A stretch of DNA of 64,000 bases from Streptomyces sp. DT2A-34 (GTDB taxonomy: Bacteria; Actinomycetota; Actinomycetes; Streptomycetales; Streptomycetaceae): NCBI RefSeq assembly GCF_030499515.1, contig NZ_JASTWJ010000001.1, positions 7,358,001 through 7,422,000 on the forward strand, given 5' to 3'. Every line of letters begins with the position of its first letter. Position 1 is the stretch's first letter. Made by a program: the position numbers and the translations under genes. Positions 25,300 to 33,574 of the stretch are shown one piece after another. A model generated the notes under the pieces. That model searched no databases, was not told the origin of the DNA, and saw only the letters and a list, made by a program, of their open reading frames with translations.

Positions 25300-25552
25300 C
25301 ATCCAGCCCGTCCGGCATCCGAGGCCGAGGCCACACCATCCCCAGCCCCCACCCACCCGTTGGGGGTCTCCGCCTCTCGACGTCGGCCCGCGTGCTTCAG
25401 TCGGTCCGGTGTTCGAGGCCGAGGCCACACATCCCTAGCCCCCACCCACCCCTTGGGGGTCTTCACCTCTCGACGTCGGCCCGCGTGCTTCAGTCGGTCC
25501 GGTGTTCGAGGAGGAGGCCGCACCATCCCCAGCCGACGCCGGCCCGTGTCCT
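25300..25552. repeat. Tandem repeat of about 94 bp, nearly three units
   Basis: Units begin near 25311, 25405 and 25498 (periods 94 and 93 bp); the third is partial. Each carries TCCGG...TTCGAGGCCGAGGCC, a C-run with CCCACCCACC, TTGGGGGTCT and CTCGACGTCGGCCCGCGTG. The units differ by a few substitutions. There is no convincing reading frame; the array is fused at its right end to a copy of the hairpin-repeat family. Confidence 0.7.
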
Positions 25553-25690
25553 TCAGCCCGTCCGGCGTTTGAGGACAAGGCCCGTTCAGGGCCGAAGCGG
25601 GGGTCTGGGGGCCGCAGGCCTCCAGCGGGGTGGAAGGGGCGGAGCCCCTTCAAGGATGGGACGGGTAGGGGCGGCGGGGGCGAAACTCCC
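25552..25690. repeat. Second copy of the intergenic hairpin-repeat family
   Basis: Reads CCGTCCGGCGTTTGAGGACA, then GGGCCGAAGCGGGGGTCTGG, then AAGGGGCGGAGCCCCTTCAA and the GATGGGACGGGTAGGGGCGG tail. The first roughly 68 bp are nearly identical, in reverse orientation, to 60621-60689; the tail matches 24170-24240. Together with the tandem array it fills the 495-bp gap between the methyltransferase and TetR genes, where I see no gene. Confidence 0.75.
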
Positions 25691-25755
25691 ATGGCCGCCC
25701 CCCACACACACATGGCGAGACGCTCCGTCTCACCCCCCTTGATACCGTCGGTGCC

Positions 25756-26370
25756 ATGGTCAAGCAGCCCGCACCCAACTCCCCCCGCCGCAGCGAGCGA
25801 TCCCGTCGAGCCATCTACGACGCCGCCCTCACCCTCGTCGCGGAGGTCGGCTACCCGAGGACCACCATCGAGGGCATCGCCGCCCGCGCAGGCGTCGGCA
25901 AGCAGACGATCTACCGGTGGTGGCCGTCGAAGGCGGAGGTGCTGATGGAGGCGTTCCTCGACCTCGCGGAACAGGCCGCGCAGGAAGCCGGCCAGGAGCC
26001 GTACGTGATCCCGGACACCGGAGACCTCGCGGCCGACCTGAAGGCCGTACTGCGTCTCACGGTCGACCAGCTGAAGGATCCCCGCTTCACCGCCCCGTCC
26101 CGCGCCCTCGCCGCGGAGGGGCTGGTCAACGAGCCGCTCGGCCGGGAGTACGTGGCCAAGCTCCTCGAACCCTCGCTCCAGCTCTACGTCGACCGGCTGC
26201 GCTCCGCCCAGGAGGCCGGCCAGGTACGCCCCGACCTCGACCCGCGCATCGCGCTCGAACTCTTCGTCTCGCCGCTGGCCCAGCGCTGGCTCCAGCACAC
26301 GGGCCCGATCTCGTACGAGTACACCGACACCCTCGTCGACTACGCGCTGCACGGTCTCGCTCCGCGCTGA
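25756..26370 (+). CDS. TetR family transcriptional regulator
   Basis: 204 residues. The N-terminal helix-turn-helix is 'SRRAIYDAALTLVAEVGYPR' followed by TTIEGIAARAGVGKQTIYRW, the TetR_N consensus. The C-terminal part (PSRALAAEGLVNEPLGREYV onward) matches the TetR C-terminal ligand-binding fold of the 'TetR_C_16/AcrR-like' type. No efflux or enzyme gene lies adjacent, so the target is unknown. No operator-like dyad was noticed directly upstream, where the repeat block lies. Confidence 0.9.
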   Translation: MVKQPAPNSPRRSERSRRAIYDAALTLVAEVGYPRTTIEGIAARAGVGKQTIYRWWPSKAEVLMEAFLDLAEQAAQEAGQEPYVIPDTGDLAADLKAVLRLTVDQLKDPRFTAPSRALAAEGLVNEPLGREYVAKLLEPSLQLYVDRLRSAQEAGQVRPDLDPRIALELFVSPLAQRWLQHTGPISYEYTDTLVDYALHGLAPR

Positions 26371-26542
26371 ACTCCCCACGCACCCGGGGGGTAAATCCCG
26401 CCAAAGCATCCCATGACCCCTGATCCAGGTGCCGTGTACGCCTCGCCCCACCTACCCCGGTTGTCCGCTACGGCCCCCCGGAGCGCACGATGGTGGGACC
26501 ATAGGGCATGCTGTTCCGCACGACAGCGAGGCGAGGGGATAG

Positions 26543-27280
26543 ATGAGCGCGGAGTTGGGCGGCCGGACCGGCCTGCGGGGCAGACTCTCCCAGTGGCTGC
26601 GCGGACGCCGCCCGAAGGACACCGCCGCGGACGGCGGCGGCCGGGAGGCCCTGCTGGTCGCCGCCGCCGCGACAGGACTGCCGCTCGCGCCCGCCGCACA
26701 CCCCGCCCCCGGCTACCGATGTTCCTGCGACCGGGTCGGCTGTCCCACCCCCGCCCGGCACCCCGTGTCCTTCGCCTGGCAGACGCAGTCCACCACGGAC
26801 CGCGCCCAGATCGAGCGCTGGGCCCGCCACCAGCCCGAGGCCAACTTCATCACCGCGACCGGCATGGTGCACGACGTCCTCGACGTACCGGTCGAGGCCG
26901 GCCGCGAGGCGCTGGAGCGGCTGCTCGCCTCCGGCATCGAGGTCGGCCCGGTCGCCGAGAGCGACGACGACCGGCTGCTGTTCTTCACCCTCACCCGCGG
27001 CACCCCCGAGGAGGAGGACGAGTGGTGGCCCTGCGAGCTGGACTGCCACCCCGAGACCATGGACGAACACCCCGGACTGCGCTGGCACTGCCGCGGGTCC
27101 TACGTCCTCGTACCGCCCGCGCGGCTGCCCGGCGACGGCCAGACCGTGCACTGGGTGCGCGGGCTCGAACACCCGCTGCCCGACCCGCTGACCCTGCTGG
27201 AAACCCTCACCGACGCCTGCGCCCGCTACGCCGGGCAGGAGCCCGACCACGTCTCCGCGGCCTGGCCCCTGCGCCACTGA
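26543..27280 (+). CDS. Primase-polymerase (bifunctional DNA primase/polymerase N-terminal)-like protein
   Basis: 245 residues. 'CSCDRVGCPTPARHPVSFAW' and 'WARHQPEANFITATGM' are typical of the prim-pol domain (archaeo-eukaryotic primase superfamily) found in plasmid and phage replication proteins. However, the metal-binding acidic strand reads 'VHDVLDVPVEAG', where active members have D-x-D. A conserved Streptomyces chromosomal relative lacking helicase or mobile context is common. Catalytic activity is therefore doubtful; a DNA-binding or regulatory role is equally possible. Confidence 0.72.
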   Translation: MSAELGGRTGLRGRLSQWLRGRRPKDTAADGGGREALLVAAAATGLPLAPAAHPAPGYRCSCDRVGCPTPARHPVSFAWQTQSTTDRAQIERWARHQPEANFITATGMVHDVLDVPVEAGREALERLLASGIEVGPVAESDDDRLLFFTLTRGTPEEEDEWWPCELDCHPETMDEHPGLRWHCRGSYVLVPPARLPGDGQTVHWVRGLEHPLPDPLTLLETLTDACARYAGQEPDHVSAAWPLRH

Positions 27281-27310
27281 GGTGCCACTGAGGCGCCGCA
27301 GCGGGCGGCG

Positions 27311-28303
27311 CTACTCGCCCTTCGCCGACGTCAGGCCCTGGGTGCGGCCGATGACCTCCACCTTCCCCGAACCCTTCGGGTCCAGGGCCACCTTGTTGGA
27401 GATGATCTCCATCGTCAGCGACTGCTTTATCTCGCCCTTCGTCAGCGCCTCCACCCCCTTGCCCGGGGAGGGGACGCTGGTGCCCGCATAGGCCGTCCGC
27501 TTCTCGTAGTAGCGCGTGGTGAAGAACACCATCGCGCCGCCGTCCGTGGTGCGCAGCGCCAGCGGGGCGTAGTCGCCGCTCGTCAGCGGCTCGTCGATGA
27601 ACTGGCTGACCAGGCCCGGCCGCTTGGCGGCCTTCTCCCGGTCGGCACGCCAGTCGCTGGTGTGGCGGCCGGGCGCGAAGACGCCCTTGCCGTCCTTGAG
27701 ATAGCCGGCGTAGCTCTTGCTCAAGTCCGCCGGCGGCACGGCCAGTTCGGTCGAGTTCGCGGGGACGGCCTCGGCCCAGCCGTCTTTGTCGGTCTTGAAC
27801 TTCGGTACGTCGCCGGGCGCCACCAGCGTCAGATACGCGGCTTCCCACGGCTCGTTCAGGCCGCCCCGGGTGAACACGAAGATCCAGCGCGCGCTGCCGA
27901 ACTTGTTGCCGGCCGCGTCGGCCACGAACCAGCGTGGCCAGCCCGCCTTCTTCGGGATCGTGTACTTGACGTCCGACAGCACCAGCGGGGTGTGCGCCGA
28001 GTTGCCGCCGGGGCTGAGCGCCTTGCCCGCCTTCAGCCGGGCACTGTCGATGTCGCTCAGGGCCCCGGTGACGTAGTCGGCGTCGAGAGAGCTGTCGTAC
28101 GCCTTGTCCGCCTTGTTGTACGCGGTTGTGAACTGCTGGAGCGCCTTGGCGGCCTCCGCCTTGGTGGCCGAGGGGAGAATCTCCTTCTCCCCGTGGACCA
28201 CCACGCATCCGCTCGCCGTCAACGACAAAGCGGTCACTGAGGCCGCTATCAGTGCGCTCCGGTCAAGCCTGCGGAGCTTTCGAGGGCCGCGATCCCTGCT
28301 CAT
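27311..28303 (-). CDS. Putative lipoprotein in the iron island
   Basis: 330 residues with signal and lipobox (ALIAASVTALSLTASGC; Cys about 33). The mature part is a secreted domain with 'GWPRWFVADAAGNKFGSARW' and 'GDYAPLALRTTDGGAMVFFT', shared by a family of Streptomyces lipoproteins without known function. The start ATG 28303 lies 41 bp inside the 3' end of the EfeB-EfeU fusion gene on the same strand, so the two are probably co-transcribed and translationally linked. A role in iron uptake is suggested only by position. Confidence 0.82.
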   Translation of the reverse strand: MSRDRGPRKLRRLDRSALIAASVTALSLTASGCVVVHGEKEILPSATKAEAAKALQQFTTAYNKADKAYDSSLDADYVTGALSDIDSARLKAGKALSPGGNSAHTPLVLSDVKYTIPKKAGWPRWFVADAAGNKFGSARWIFVFTRGGLNEPWEAAYLTLVAPGDVPKFKTDKDGWAEAVPANSTELAVPPADLSKSYAGYLKDGKGVFAPGRHTSDWRADREKAAKRPGLVSQFIDEPLTSGDYAPLALRTTDGGAMVFFTTRYYEKRTAYAGTSVPSPGKGVEALTKGEIKQSLTMEIISNKVALDPKGSGKVEVIGRTQGLTSAKGE

Positions 28304-29435
28304 CAGGTTGCTTCACCTTCCCCTTCCCGGAGGCGAACCCTACCGGGGCCAGGAACAGCGCGAGCGTCGGGATCAGGTACAGCAGCCACACTGTGACCTG
28401 GAGGACGGTCGGGTCCGGCTGGAAGTTGAACACGCCCTTCAGCAGGGTGCCGTACCAACTCGACGGATCGACGGTGTCGCTGATGTCGAAGGCACGGTTG
28501 CTCAGGCCCGGCAGCCAGCGCGCCTCCTGCAGGTCGTGGAAGCCGTACGCCAGTACGCCCGCCGCCACGACGACCAGCATGCCGCCGGTCCAGGTGAAGA
28601 ACTTGGCGAGGTTGATGCGCAGCGCGCCCCGGTAGAACAGCCAGCCCAGGACGATCGCCGTGGCGATGCCGAGGGCGACACCGATCAGCGGGCGCGGGCT
28701 GCCGTCGCCGGCCGCGCGCACCGACGCCCACACGAACAGGGCCGTCTCCAGGCCCTCCCGGCCGACCGCCAGGAACGCGGTCGCCACCAGCGCGCCCGTG
28801 CCCATCTGCAGGGCCGCGTCCAGCTTGCCGTGCAGCTCCGCCTTCAGGTGCCGGGCGGTGCGCCGCATCCAGAACACCATCCACGTCACCAGGCCCACCG
28901 CGAGGATCGACAGGGAGCCGCCGAGCGCCTCCTGCGCCTCGAACGTCAGCTCCTGGGAGCCGAATTCGAGCGCGCAGCCGAAGCCGAGCGCGAGGGCGAG
29001 GGCGACGCCGATGCCGATCCAGATGGGCGTCAGCCGCGACGGCTTCAGGCCCAGCGCCTCACCGGTGTCGTCCGGCGGCGCCTCGGCCAGACCGCCGTAC
29101 GCCCCCTCGCCGACCGCCTGCCCGGCGGTCAGCCGGCGCGCGGCCGCCGTCCAGTCCTTCAGCATCTGCACGAACTCGGCGCGGTCGTCGGTCTTCACGT
29201 CGAACGCGGCGAAGTGCAGCCGGTCCTGCACGGGGGTGGCGATGCCGGCCTGGTGGTCACCGTGAAAGGCGACGGCGGCGCCCGTCGCGGCGCCGGCCGG
29301 GGCGGAGTCGCCCGCGGAGTCGCCGTCACGGGTCATCGCCACGGTGCCGCCGGCCGCGACGGCACCGAGCGCGAGCCCGGCACCGCCCCAGCCGATCAGC
29401 GTACGCCGGGAGGGGGACTGCGGGGTCTCGGTCAT
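28263..29435 (-). CDS. EfeB-EfeU chimera: Dyp-peroxidase N-terminus fused to FTR1-type iron permease
   Basis: 390 residues in one frame. Residues 1 to about 131 are the start of EfeB: twin-arginine signal 'SRRTLIGWGGAGLALGA', then 'LHFAAFDVKTDDRAEFVQML' and 'VGEGAYGGLAEAPPDDTGEA' of the DyP domain. At 'SRLT|PIWIGIG' (about 29024-29032) the sequence becomes EfeU from within its second helix, with 'GREGLETALFVWAS' and the later helices. Lost are the rest of EfeB including the heme site and the first REGLE helix of EfeU. FTR1 permeases need two RExxE motifs, so transport is unlikely. Probably an in-frame deletion between two adjacent genes. Confidence 0.85.
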   Translation of the reverse strand: MTETPQSPSRRTLIGWGGAGLALGAVAAGGTVAMTRDGDSAGDSAPAGAATGAAVAFHGDHQAGIATPVQDRLHFAAFDVKTDDRAEFVQMLKDWTAAARRLTAGQAVGEGAYGGLAEAPPDDTGEALGLKPSRLTPIWIGIGVALALALGFGCALEFGSQELTFEAQEALGGSLSILAVGLVTWMVFWMRRTARHLKAELHGKLDAALQMGTGALVATAFLAVGREGLETALFVWASVRAAGDGSPRPLIGVALGIATAIVLGWLFYRGALRINLAKFFTWTGGMLVVVAAGVLAYGFHDLQEARWLPGLSNRAFDISDTVDPSSWYGTLLKGVFNFQPDPTVLQVTVWLLYLIPTLALFLAPVGFASGKGKVKQPDEQGSRPSKAPQA

Positions 29436-29445
29436 GGGGGTGCCC

Positions 29446-30612
29446 CTACTTCACGACGACGGCGGCGGCGAGCTTGGACAGCGGCTCCGCGAGGGAGTTG
29501 ACGCCGTCGGACAGCTCCTTCTGCTGAGCCTCGGTGACCTTGTCGTACGAGGTGAAGTCGTACTGTGCTGCATTCGAATCGTCCGTCCGGTACTTGTCGA
29601 GCAGCGTGTTCAGCGCGGTGAACTGCTTGTCGAGCTCGGTGACCAGCGCCGGGTCGTTCTCCTTGGCGACCGGCTTCAGCAGCTCGTAGGCCTTCTGCGC
29701 GCCCTCGACGTTGGCCTTGAAGTCGACCAGGTCGGTGTGCGAGTAGCGCTCCTCCTCGCCGGTGACCTTGCCGGTGGCGACCTCGTCGAGGAGTTCCTTG
29801 GCGCCGTTGGCCATGGAGGTCGGGGTGATCTCGGCCTTGCCGACCCGGTTCTGCCAGTCCTTCAGGTCCTTGATGAGCAGGTCGGCGAGCTCCTTCTCGC
29901 GGTCGCCGATCTTCTTGTCCTGCCACAGCGCCTTCTCCAGGCGGTGCCAGCCGGTCCAGTCGGTGGCCGGGTCCTGGCCCTCCTCCAGACCGTCCTCGCG
30001 GACGTCGACCTTGGGGTCGATGTCGCCGAAGGACTCGGCGACCGGCTCGGTGCGCTCCCAGCCGATGCGGGAGGGGGCGTACGCCTTCTTCGCGGCCTCG
30101 ATGTCGCCGTCCTTGAGGGCCTTCGCGAACGCCTCCGCCTTCGGCAGCGTCTCGTCGGCCTGCGTCTGCGCGTACTCGCGGTAGGCGGCGACGGCCTTGT
30201 CCAGGCGCGGGTCGCGCTTGGCGGCCGCGCCCTTGCCGGTGGCCTTCACGGCCTGCCGGATGCCGTCGCCCTTCATGCCGGGCTTGCAGGCGATGGTGTA
30301 GTTGCCCGCCTTCACCTCGGCGGTGACCGTCTGCTTGGTGCCGGGGCCGATGTTCTCGCGCTCGGTGACGATGCGGTCGTCCGGGAAGAGGATGTAGACC
30401 TCGGTGACCTTGGAGCCCTTGTTCTCGATGGCGAGCTCGACGTGCCCGGCCGGGAACTCCTTCTTCGACACCTCGCACTTGTCGTCCGTGGCGGTCACGT
30501 TGACGACCCGGTCGCCGCCCGCCGAACTGCCCTTCTCGGTGCACCCCGTGACGGCGGCCAGAGCCGCCGCGGTGGCTATGGCAGTGGTGACGGAGAGTCT
30601 GACGGCTCGCAT
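29446..30612 (-). CDS. efeO: EfeO, periplasmic-type iron-binding lipoprotein
   Basis: 388 residues. Lipobox 'LAAVTGC', an N-terminal cupredoxin-like domain ('CEVSKKEFPAGHVELAIENK', 'YTIACKPGM') and a C-terminal M75/imelysin-like domain with the metal motif HxxE in 'WTGWHRLEKALWQDKK'. In the EfeUOB system EfeO delivers ferrous or ferric iron to EfeU at the membrane. ATG 30612 (MRAVRLSVTT) is chosen since the signal peptide begins there; an upstream in-frame extension covers the iron box and is not plausible. An iron box lies 49-66 bp upstream. It is 10 bp from the fusion gene. Confidence 0.93.
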   Translation of the reverse strand: MRAVRLSVTTAIATAAALAAVTGCTEKGSSAGGDRVVNVTATDDKCEVSKKEFPAGHVELAIENKGSKVTEVYILFPDDRIVTERENIGPGTKQTVTAEVKAGNYTIACKPGMKGDGIRQAVKATGKGAAAKRDPRLDKAVAAYREYAQTQADETLPKAEAFAKALKDGDIEAAKKAYAPSRIGWERTEPVAESFGDIDPKVDVREDGLEEGQDPATDWTGWHRLEKALWQDKKIGDREKELADLLIKDLKDWQNRVGKAEITPTSMANGAKELLDEVATGKVTGEEERYSHTDLVDFKANVEGAQKAYELLKPVAKENDPALVTELDKQFTALNTLLDKYRTDDSNAAQYDFTSYDKVTEAQQKELSDGVNSLAEPLSKLAAAVVVK

Positions 30613-30660
30613 GAGGGCTCCAGATGGCCGAAAGTGCGCGTGACGGGCCTCACAACAAGC

Positions 30661-30678
30661 AAGGTGAGGCTTGCCTAA
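30661..30678. promoter_or_regulatory. Iron box (DmdR/IdeR type) upstream of efeO
   Basis: Minus-strand TTAGGCAAGCCTCACCTT matches the actinobacterial DmdR/IdeR consensus (TTAGGTTAGGCTCACCTAA) at most positions. Its place just upstream of efeO predicts repression when iron is sufficient. Confidence 0.8.
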
Positions 30679-30736
30679 CGCCCACAAGGATCGCCTAAGT
30701 GGCCAAAAACGCCCCCATAGAGAGGTCAAAGGGAAG

Positions 30737-31558
30737 TCAAAGGTTCCGCAGTGGGGTCACCAACAGCCCTCCCGTTCGAGGGTGTGAAAGCACTTCGACG
30801 GGCTGGTCGTACACCTCCGACAGCAGCCGCTCGGAGAAGACCTCGGCGGGCGCTCCGTCCGCCGCGACCCGTCCGCCGCGCAGGACGGCGACCCGGTGCG
30901 CGTAGGCCGCCGCGAGCCCCAGGTCGTGGAGTACGACCACCACCGCGTCCCCGGCCCGCGCCCGCTCCCGGCACAACCGCAGCACCAACTCCTGGTGCTT
31001 GAGGTCGAGGGCCGCGGTCGGCTCGTCGAGCAGCAGCAGCGGCGCCCGCTGGGCCAGCACCCGGGCCAGCGCGACACGGGCCCGCTCGCCACCACTGAGC
31101 GCGGAGAACGACCGTACGGCGAAGGCGGCCACCTCGGTGGCGGCCATCGCCTCGGCCACGGCCGCGTCGTCGTCCTCCAGTCCGAGGGAGGCCCAGGGCG
31201 CACGACCCATCCGGACGACCTCCTCGACCGTGAAGGGGAAGGAGAGGGCCGCCGACTGGGGGAGCACGGCGCGGCGAAGGGCGAGTTCCGGGGCGGACCA
31301 GTCGCTCGCCGGGCGGCCGTGGATCCGTACGACCCCCTCGGCGGCCGGTAGGTCGGCGGCCAGCGCGCTCAACAGGGTGGACTTTCCGGCACCGTTGGGC
31401 CCGACGAGAGCGAGTACTTCACCGGCCCGGACGGTGACGGAGACGCCGGTCAGCACCTCGCGCACACCGAGACGAACGTGCAGCGACTCGGCGGCGGCGA
31501 GGATGTCGCCGGGTTCCGTGGGGGCGGGGGGAGCTGGGCGAGGGCGGAGCAGTCTCAT
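30737..31558 (-). CDS. hmuV: Heme ABC transporter ATP-binding protein
   Basis: 273 residues. Walker A 'GPNGAGKSTLLSAL', Q-loop region 'RRAVLPQSAALSFPFTVEEV', signature 'LSGGERARVALARVLAQ', Walker B 'LLLLDEPTAAL', and D-loop/H-loop 'DLKHQELVLR' and 'VVVVLHDLGLAAAYAHRVAV'. The HmuV subgroup of FecE-like ATPases fits. It follows the permease gene on the same strand after a 125-bp spacer that contains a dispersed repeat. The heme rather than siderophore assignment is supported by the nearby heme oxygenase and iron boxes. Confidence 0.9.
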   Translation of the reverse strand: MRLLRPRPAPPAPTEPGDILAAAESLHVRLGVREVLTGVSVTVRAGEVLALVGPNGAGKSTLLSALAADLPAAEGVVRIHGRPASDWSAPELALRRAVLPQSAALSFPFTVEEVVRMGRAPWASLGLEDDDAAVAEAMAATEVAAFAVRSFSALSGGERARVALARVLAQRAPLLLLDEPTAALDLKHQELVLRLCRERARAGDAVVVVLHDLGLAAAYAHRVAVLRGGRVAADGAPAEVFSERLLSEVYDQPVEVLSHPRTGGLLVTPLRNL

Positions 31559-31597
31559 AGGAGGGGGTTCCTTCTTGAGAAGGGGGGCGGGGGAACC

Positions 31598-31672
31598 TGG
31601 GGGCGCGGGGCTGTGTTGAATTTGCGGCTACCGCCGCGTGGTCGCGATCAACCCCCACACACCCGCACTCGG
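31598..31672. repeat. Dispersed Streptomyces intergenic repeat between hmuU and hmuV
   Basis: The sequence CGCGGGGCTGTGTTGAATTT then GCGGCTACCGCCGCGTGGTC resembles a repeat I know from many Streptomyces intergenic regions (GGGGCTGTGT..GCGGCTCCGCCGCGTGGGCGCGAC). It contains the GCGG/CCGC hairpin. Its presence separates two genes that are usually overlapping or close. Confidence 0.55.
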
Positions 31673-31683
31673 CATACGACCCC

Positions 31684-32772
31684 TTAGGCCCACCCCCCTT
31701 GCCGCCGCCGAGTCCGACGCAGCAGCCAGAAGAAGAACGGACTGCCCAGCAGAGCCGTAAGCACCCCCAACGGCAACTCCGCGGGCGCTGCCACGGTCCG
31801 CGCAGCGAGATCCGCCGCGAGCAACACCACCGCCCCACCCAACGCACTGCCCGGAATGAGAAACCGATGCCCCGGCCCCGCGGCCATGCGCAGCAGATGC
31901 GGTACGACAAGCCCGATGAACCCGATGACCCCGGAAACGCTCACCGCGGCCGCCGTGAGCAACGCGACGACCAGGATCAACGCGACCCGCATCCGCTCCA
32001 CGTCCACCCCCAGATGCCGGGCGGGCCGGTCGCCGAGCGCGAGCAGGTCCAGGCGGCGCGCGTACAGCGGCGCCACCACCAGCCCCACGACCGCGCACGG
32101 CAGGACCGCCGCCACCTTGGGCCAGGTGGACTGGGCGAGGGAGCCGAGCTGCCAGAAGGTGATCTGGTTCACCGCGGCGGTGTCCGCGAGGAAGATGAAC
32201 AGGCCGATGAGCGCCCCGGCGAAGGCGTTGACCGCGATGCCCATGAGGATCAGGGTCACCACCTCGGTACGGCCGCCCGAGCGGGACATCGCGTACACCA
32301 GCAGCACCGTGCCGAGACCGGCGACGAAGGCCATCGCGGGGAGGGTCCAGTTGCCGAGGAAGGTCAGCCCGAGCGAGAGGGCGGCCACCGCTCCGACCGC
32401 CGCGCCCAGGGAGACACCGATGGTGCTCGGCTCGGCCAGCGGATTGCCGAACACCCCCTGCATCAGCGCCCCGGCGCAGCCCAGCGAGGCGCCGATGAGC
32501 AGCGCGAGCACGATCCGCGGGAAGCGGACGTTCCACAGCACCGACTCGGCGACCCGGTCCGACTCGCCGCCGCCGAGCCCGACTTTGTGCTGCACGGAGG
32601 CGAGGACGTCCCCGACCCGGATCGGGTAGGCGCCGATCCCGGCGGCGACCGGGACGAGGGCGAGGAGAGCGACGCTCATGCCGACGGTCAGCAGCCAGGC
32701 GGCGGTGTGTCGTCTGCGGGGCGGCGGCGCTTCGGCCACGGCTTCGGGCGCGGCCTTCTCCAGTACGGTCAT
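31684..32772 (-). CDS. hmuU: Heme/siderophore ABC transporter permease (FecCD family)
   Basis: 362 residues with about nine or ten membrane helices. FecCD motifs are seen in 'VRFPRIVLALLIGASLGCAG' with 'LMQGVFGNPLAEPSTIGVSL', 'LLALGDRPARHLGVDVERMR' and 'SGVIGFIGLVVPHLLRMAAG'. ATG 32772 has GAGGGGGA upstream. An iron box at 32810-32828 overlaps the promoter. The solute-binding gene (hmuT) that normally precedes this permease is absent; the next upstream gene is a divergent PhzF-like gene. Confidence 0.9.
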   Translation of the reverse strand: MTVLEKAAPEAVAEAPPPRRRHTAAWLLTVGMSVALLALVPVAAGIGAYPIRVGDVLASVQHKVGLGGGESDRVAESVLWNVRFPRIVLALLIGASLGCAGALMQGVFGNPLAEPSTIGVSLGAAVGAVAALSLGLTFLGNWTLPAMAFVAGLGTVLLVYAMSRSGGRTEVVTLILMGIAVNAFAGALIGLFIFLADTAAVNQITFWQLGSLAQSTWPKVAAVLPCAVVGLVVAPLYARRLDLLALGDRPARHLGVDVERMRVALILVVALLTAAAVSVSGVIGFIGLVVPHLLRMAAGPGHRFLIPGSALGGAVVLLAADLAARTVAAPAELPLGVLTALLGSPFFFWLLRRTRRRQGGWA

Positions 32773-32809
32773 GCCGTATCCCCCTCTTAACACTTCCGAT
32801 AGGCGAAGC

Positions 32810-32828
32810 TTAGGTTAGCCTTACCTTA
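32810..32828. promoter_or_regulatory. Iron box upstream of hmuU
   Basis: TTAGGTTAGCCTTACCTTA, a near-perfect 19-bp DmdR/IdeR box, lies 38 bp before hmuU and 76 bp before the divergent PhzF-like gene. It may control either or both. Confidence 0.85.
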
Positions 32829-32903
32829 CGTGTGGGGTGGCGGGAAGCCGCTGACGCCGCCCCTGGGACGACCTCGCCGCCCGCGTGATGTTTCAATTCC
32901 CCC

Positions 32904-33548
32904 GTGACTGACTACGACGTCCTCCGCGTCTTCTGCGGCCCGACCGGTGGATACGGCAACGAACTCGGCGTCGTCCGCGAGGGCTCCGTGATCCCCGAGC
33001 GGAGCGACCGGCAGGCGTTCGCCGCGAAGCTCGGTTTCAGCGAGACCGTGTTCGTGGACGACCCCGAGCGCGGGGTCATCGACATCTACACGCCGACCCT
33101 GCGCCTGCCCTTCGCCGGTCACCCCTGCGTCGGGACGGCCTGGCTGCTCGACGTGCCCGAACTGGTCACCCCGGCGGGCGTGGTGGGCGCGCGGCTGGAC
33201 GGGGAGTTCAGCTGGATCGAGGCGCGCGCGGAGTGGGCCCCGCCGCGCACCCTGCGGCAGTACGCGACGGCCGCCGAAGTGGACGGCCTGGACGTACCGG
33301 CACCCGGTGAGTGGGTCTACGCCTGGGCGTGGGAGGACGAGGCAGCCGGCCGGGTCCGGGCCCGCGGCTTCCCCGGCCGTGACGACGGCATCGACGAGGA
33401 CGAGGCCACGGGCGCGGCGGCGCTGCTCCTCACGGACCGCCTGGGCCGCGCCCTCAACATCACGCAGGGCGCCGGGTCGCAGATTCTCACGGCGCCGCAG
33501 CCGGGAGGCTGGGTGGAGGTCGGCGGCCGAGTGTTCCTGGAGCGCTAG
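32904..33548 (+). CDS. PhzF family isomerase-like protein
   Basis: 214 residues, shorter than typical PhzF proteins (270-300). The N-terminal fold is 'VLRVFCGPTGGYGNELGVVR' and 'KLGFSETVFVDDPERGVIDI', with the catalytic-face strand 'PTLRLPFAGHPCVGTAWLL', and the C-terminal lobe has 'DEDEATGAAALLLTDRL' (G-A-A-A loop). The acidic residue equivalent to PhzF Glu45 appears to be Ser-Glu in 'FSETVF'. Start GTG 32904. PhzF enzymes isomerise or epimerise small molecules; the substrate here is unknown. Confidence 0.85.
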   Translation: MTDYDVLRVFCGPTGGYGNELGVVREGSVIPERSDRQAFAAKLGFSETVFVDDPERGVIDIYTPTLRLPFAGHPCVGTAWLLDVPELVTPAGVVGARLDGEFSWIEARAEWAPPRTLRQYATAAEVDGLDVPAPGEWVYAWAWEDEAAGRVRARGFPGRDDGIDEDEATGAAALLLTDRLGRALNITQGAGSQILTAPQPGGWVEVGGRVFLER

Positions 33549-33574
33549 GGCATGTCCGACAGGGCCCGGCCGCT

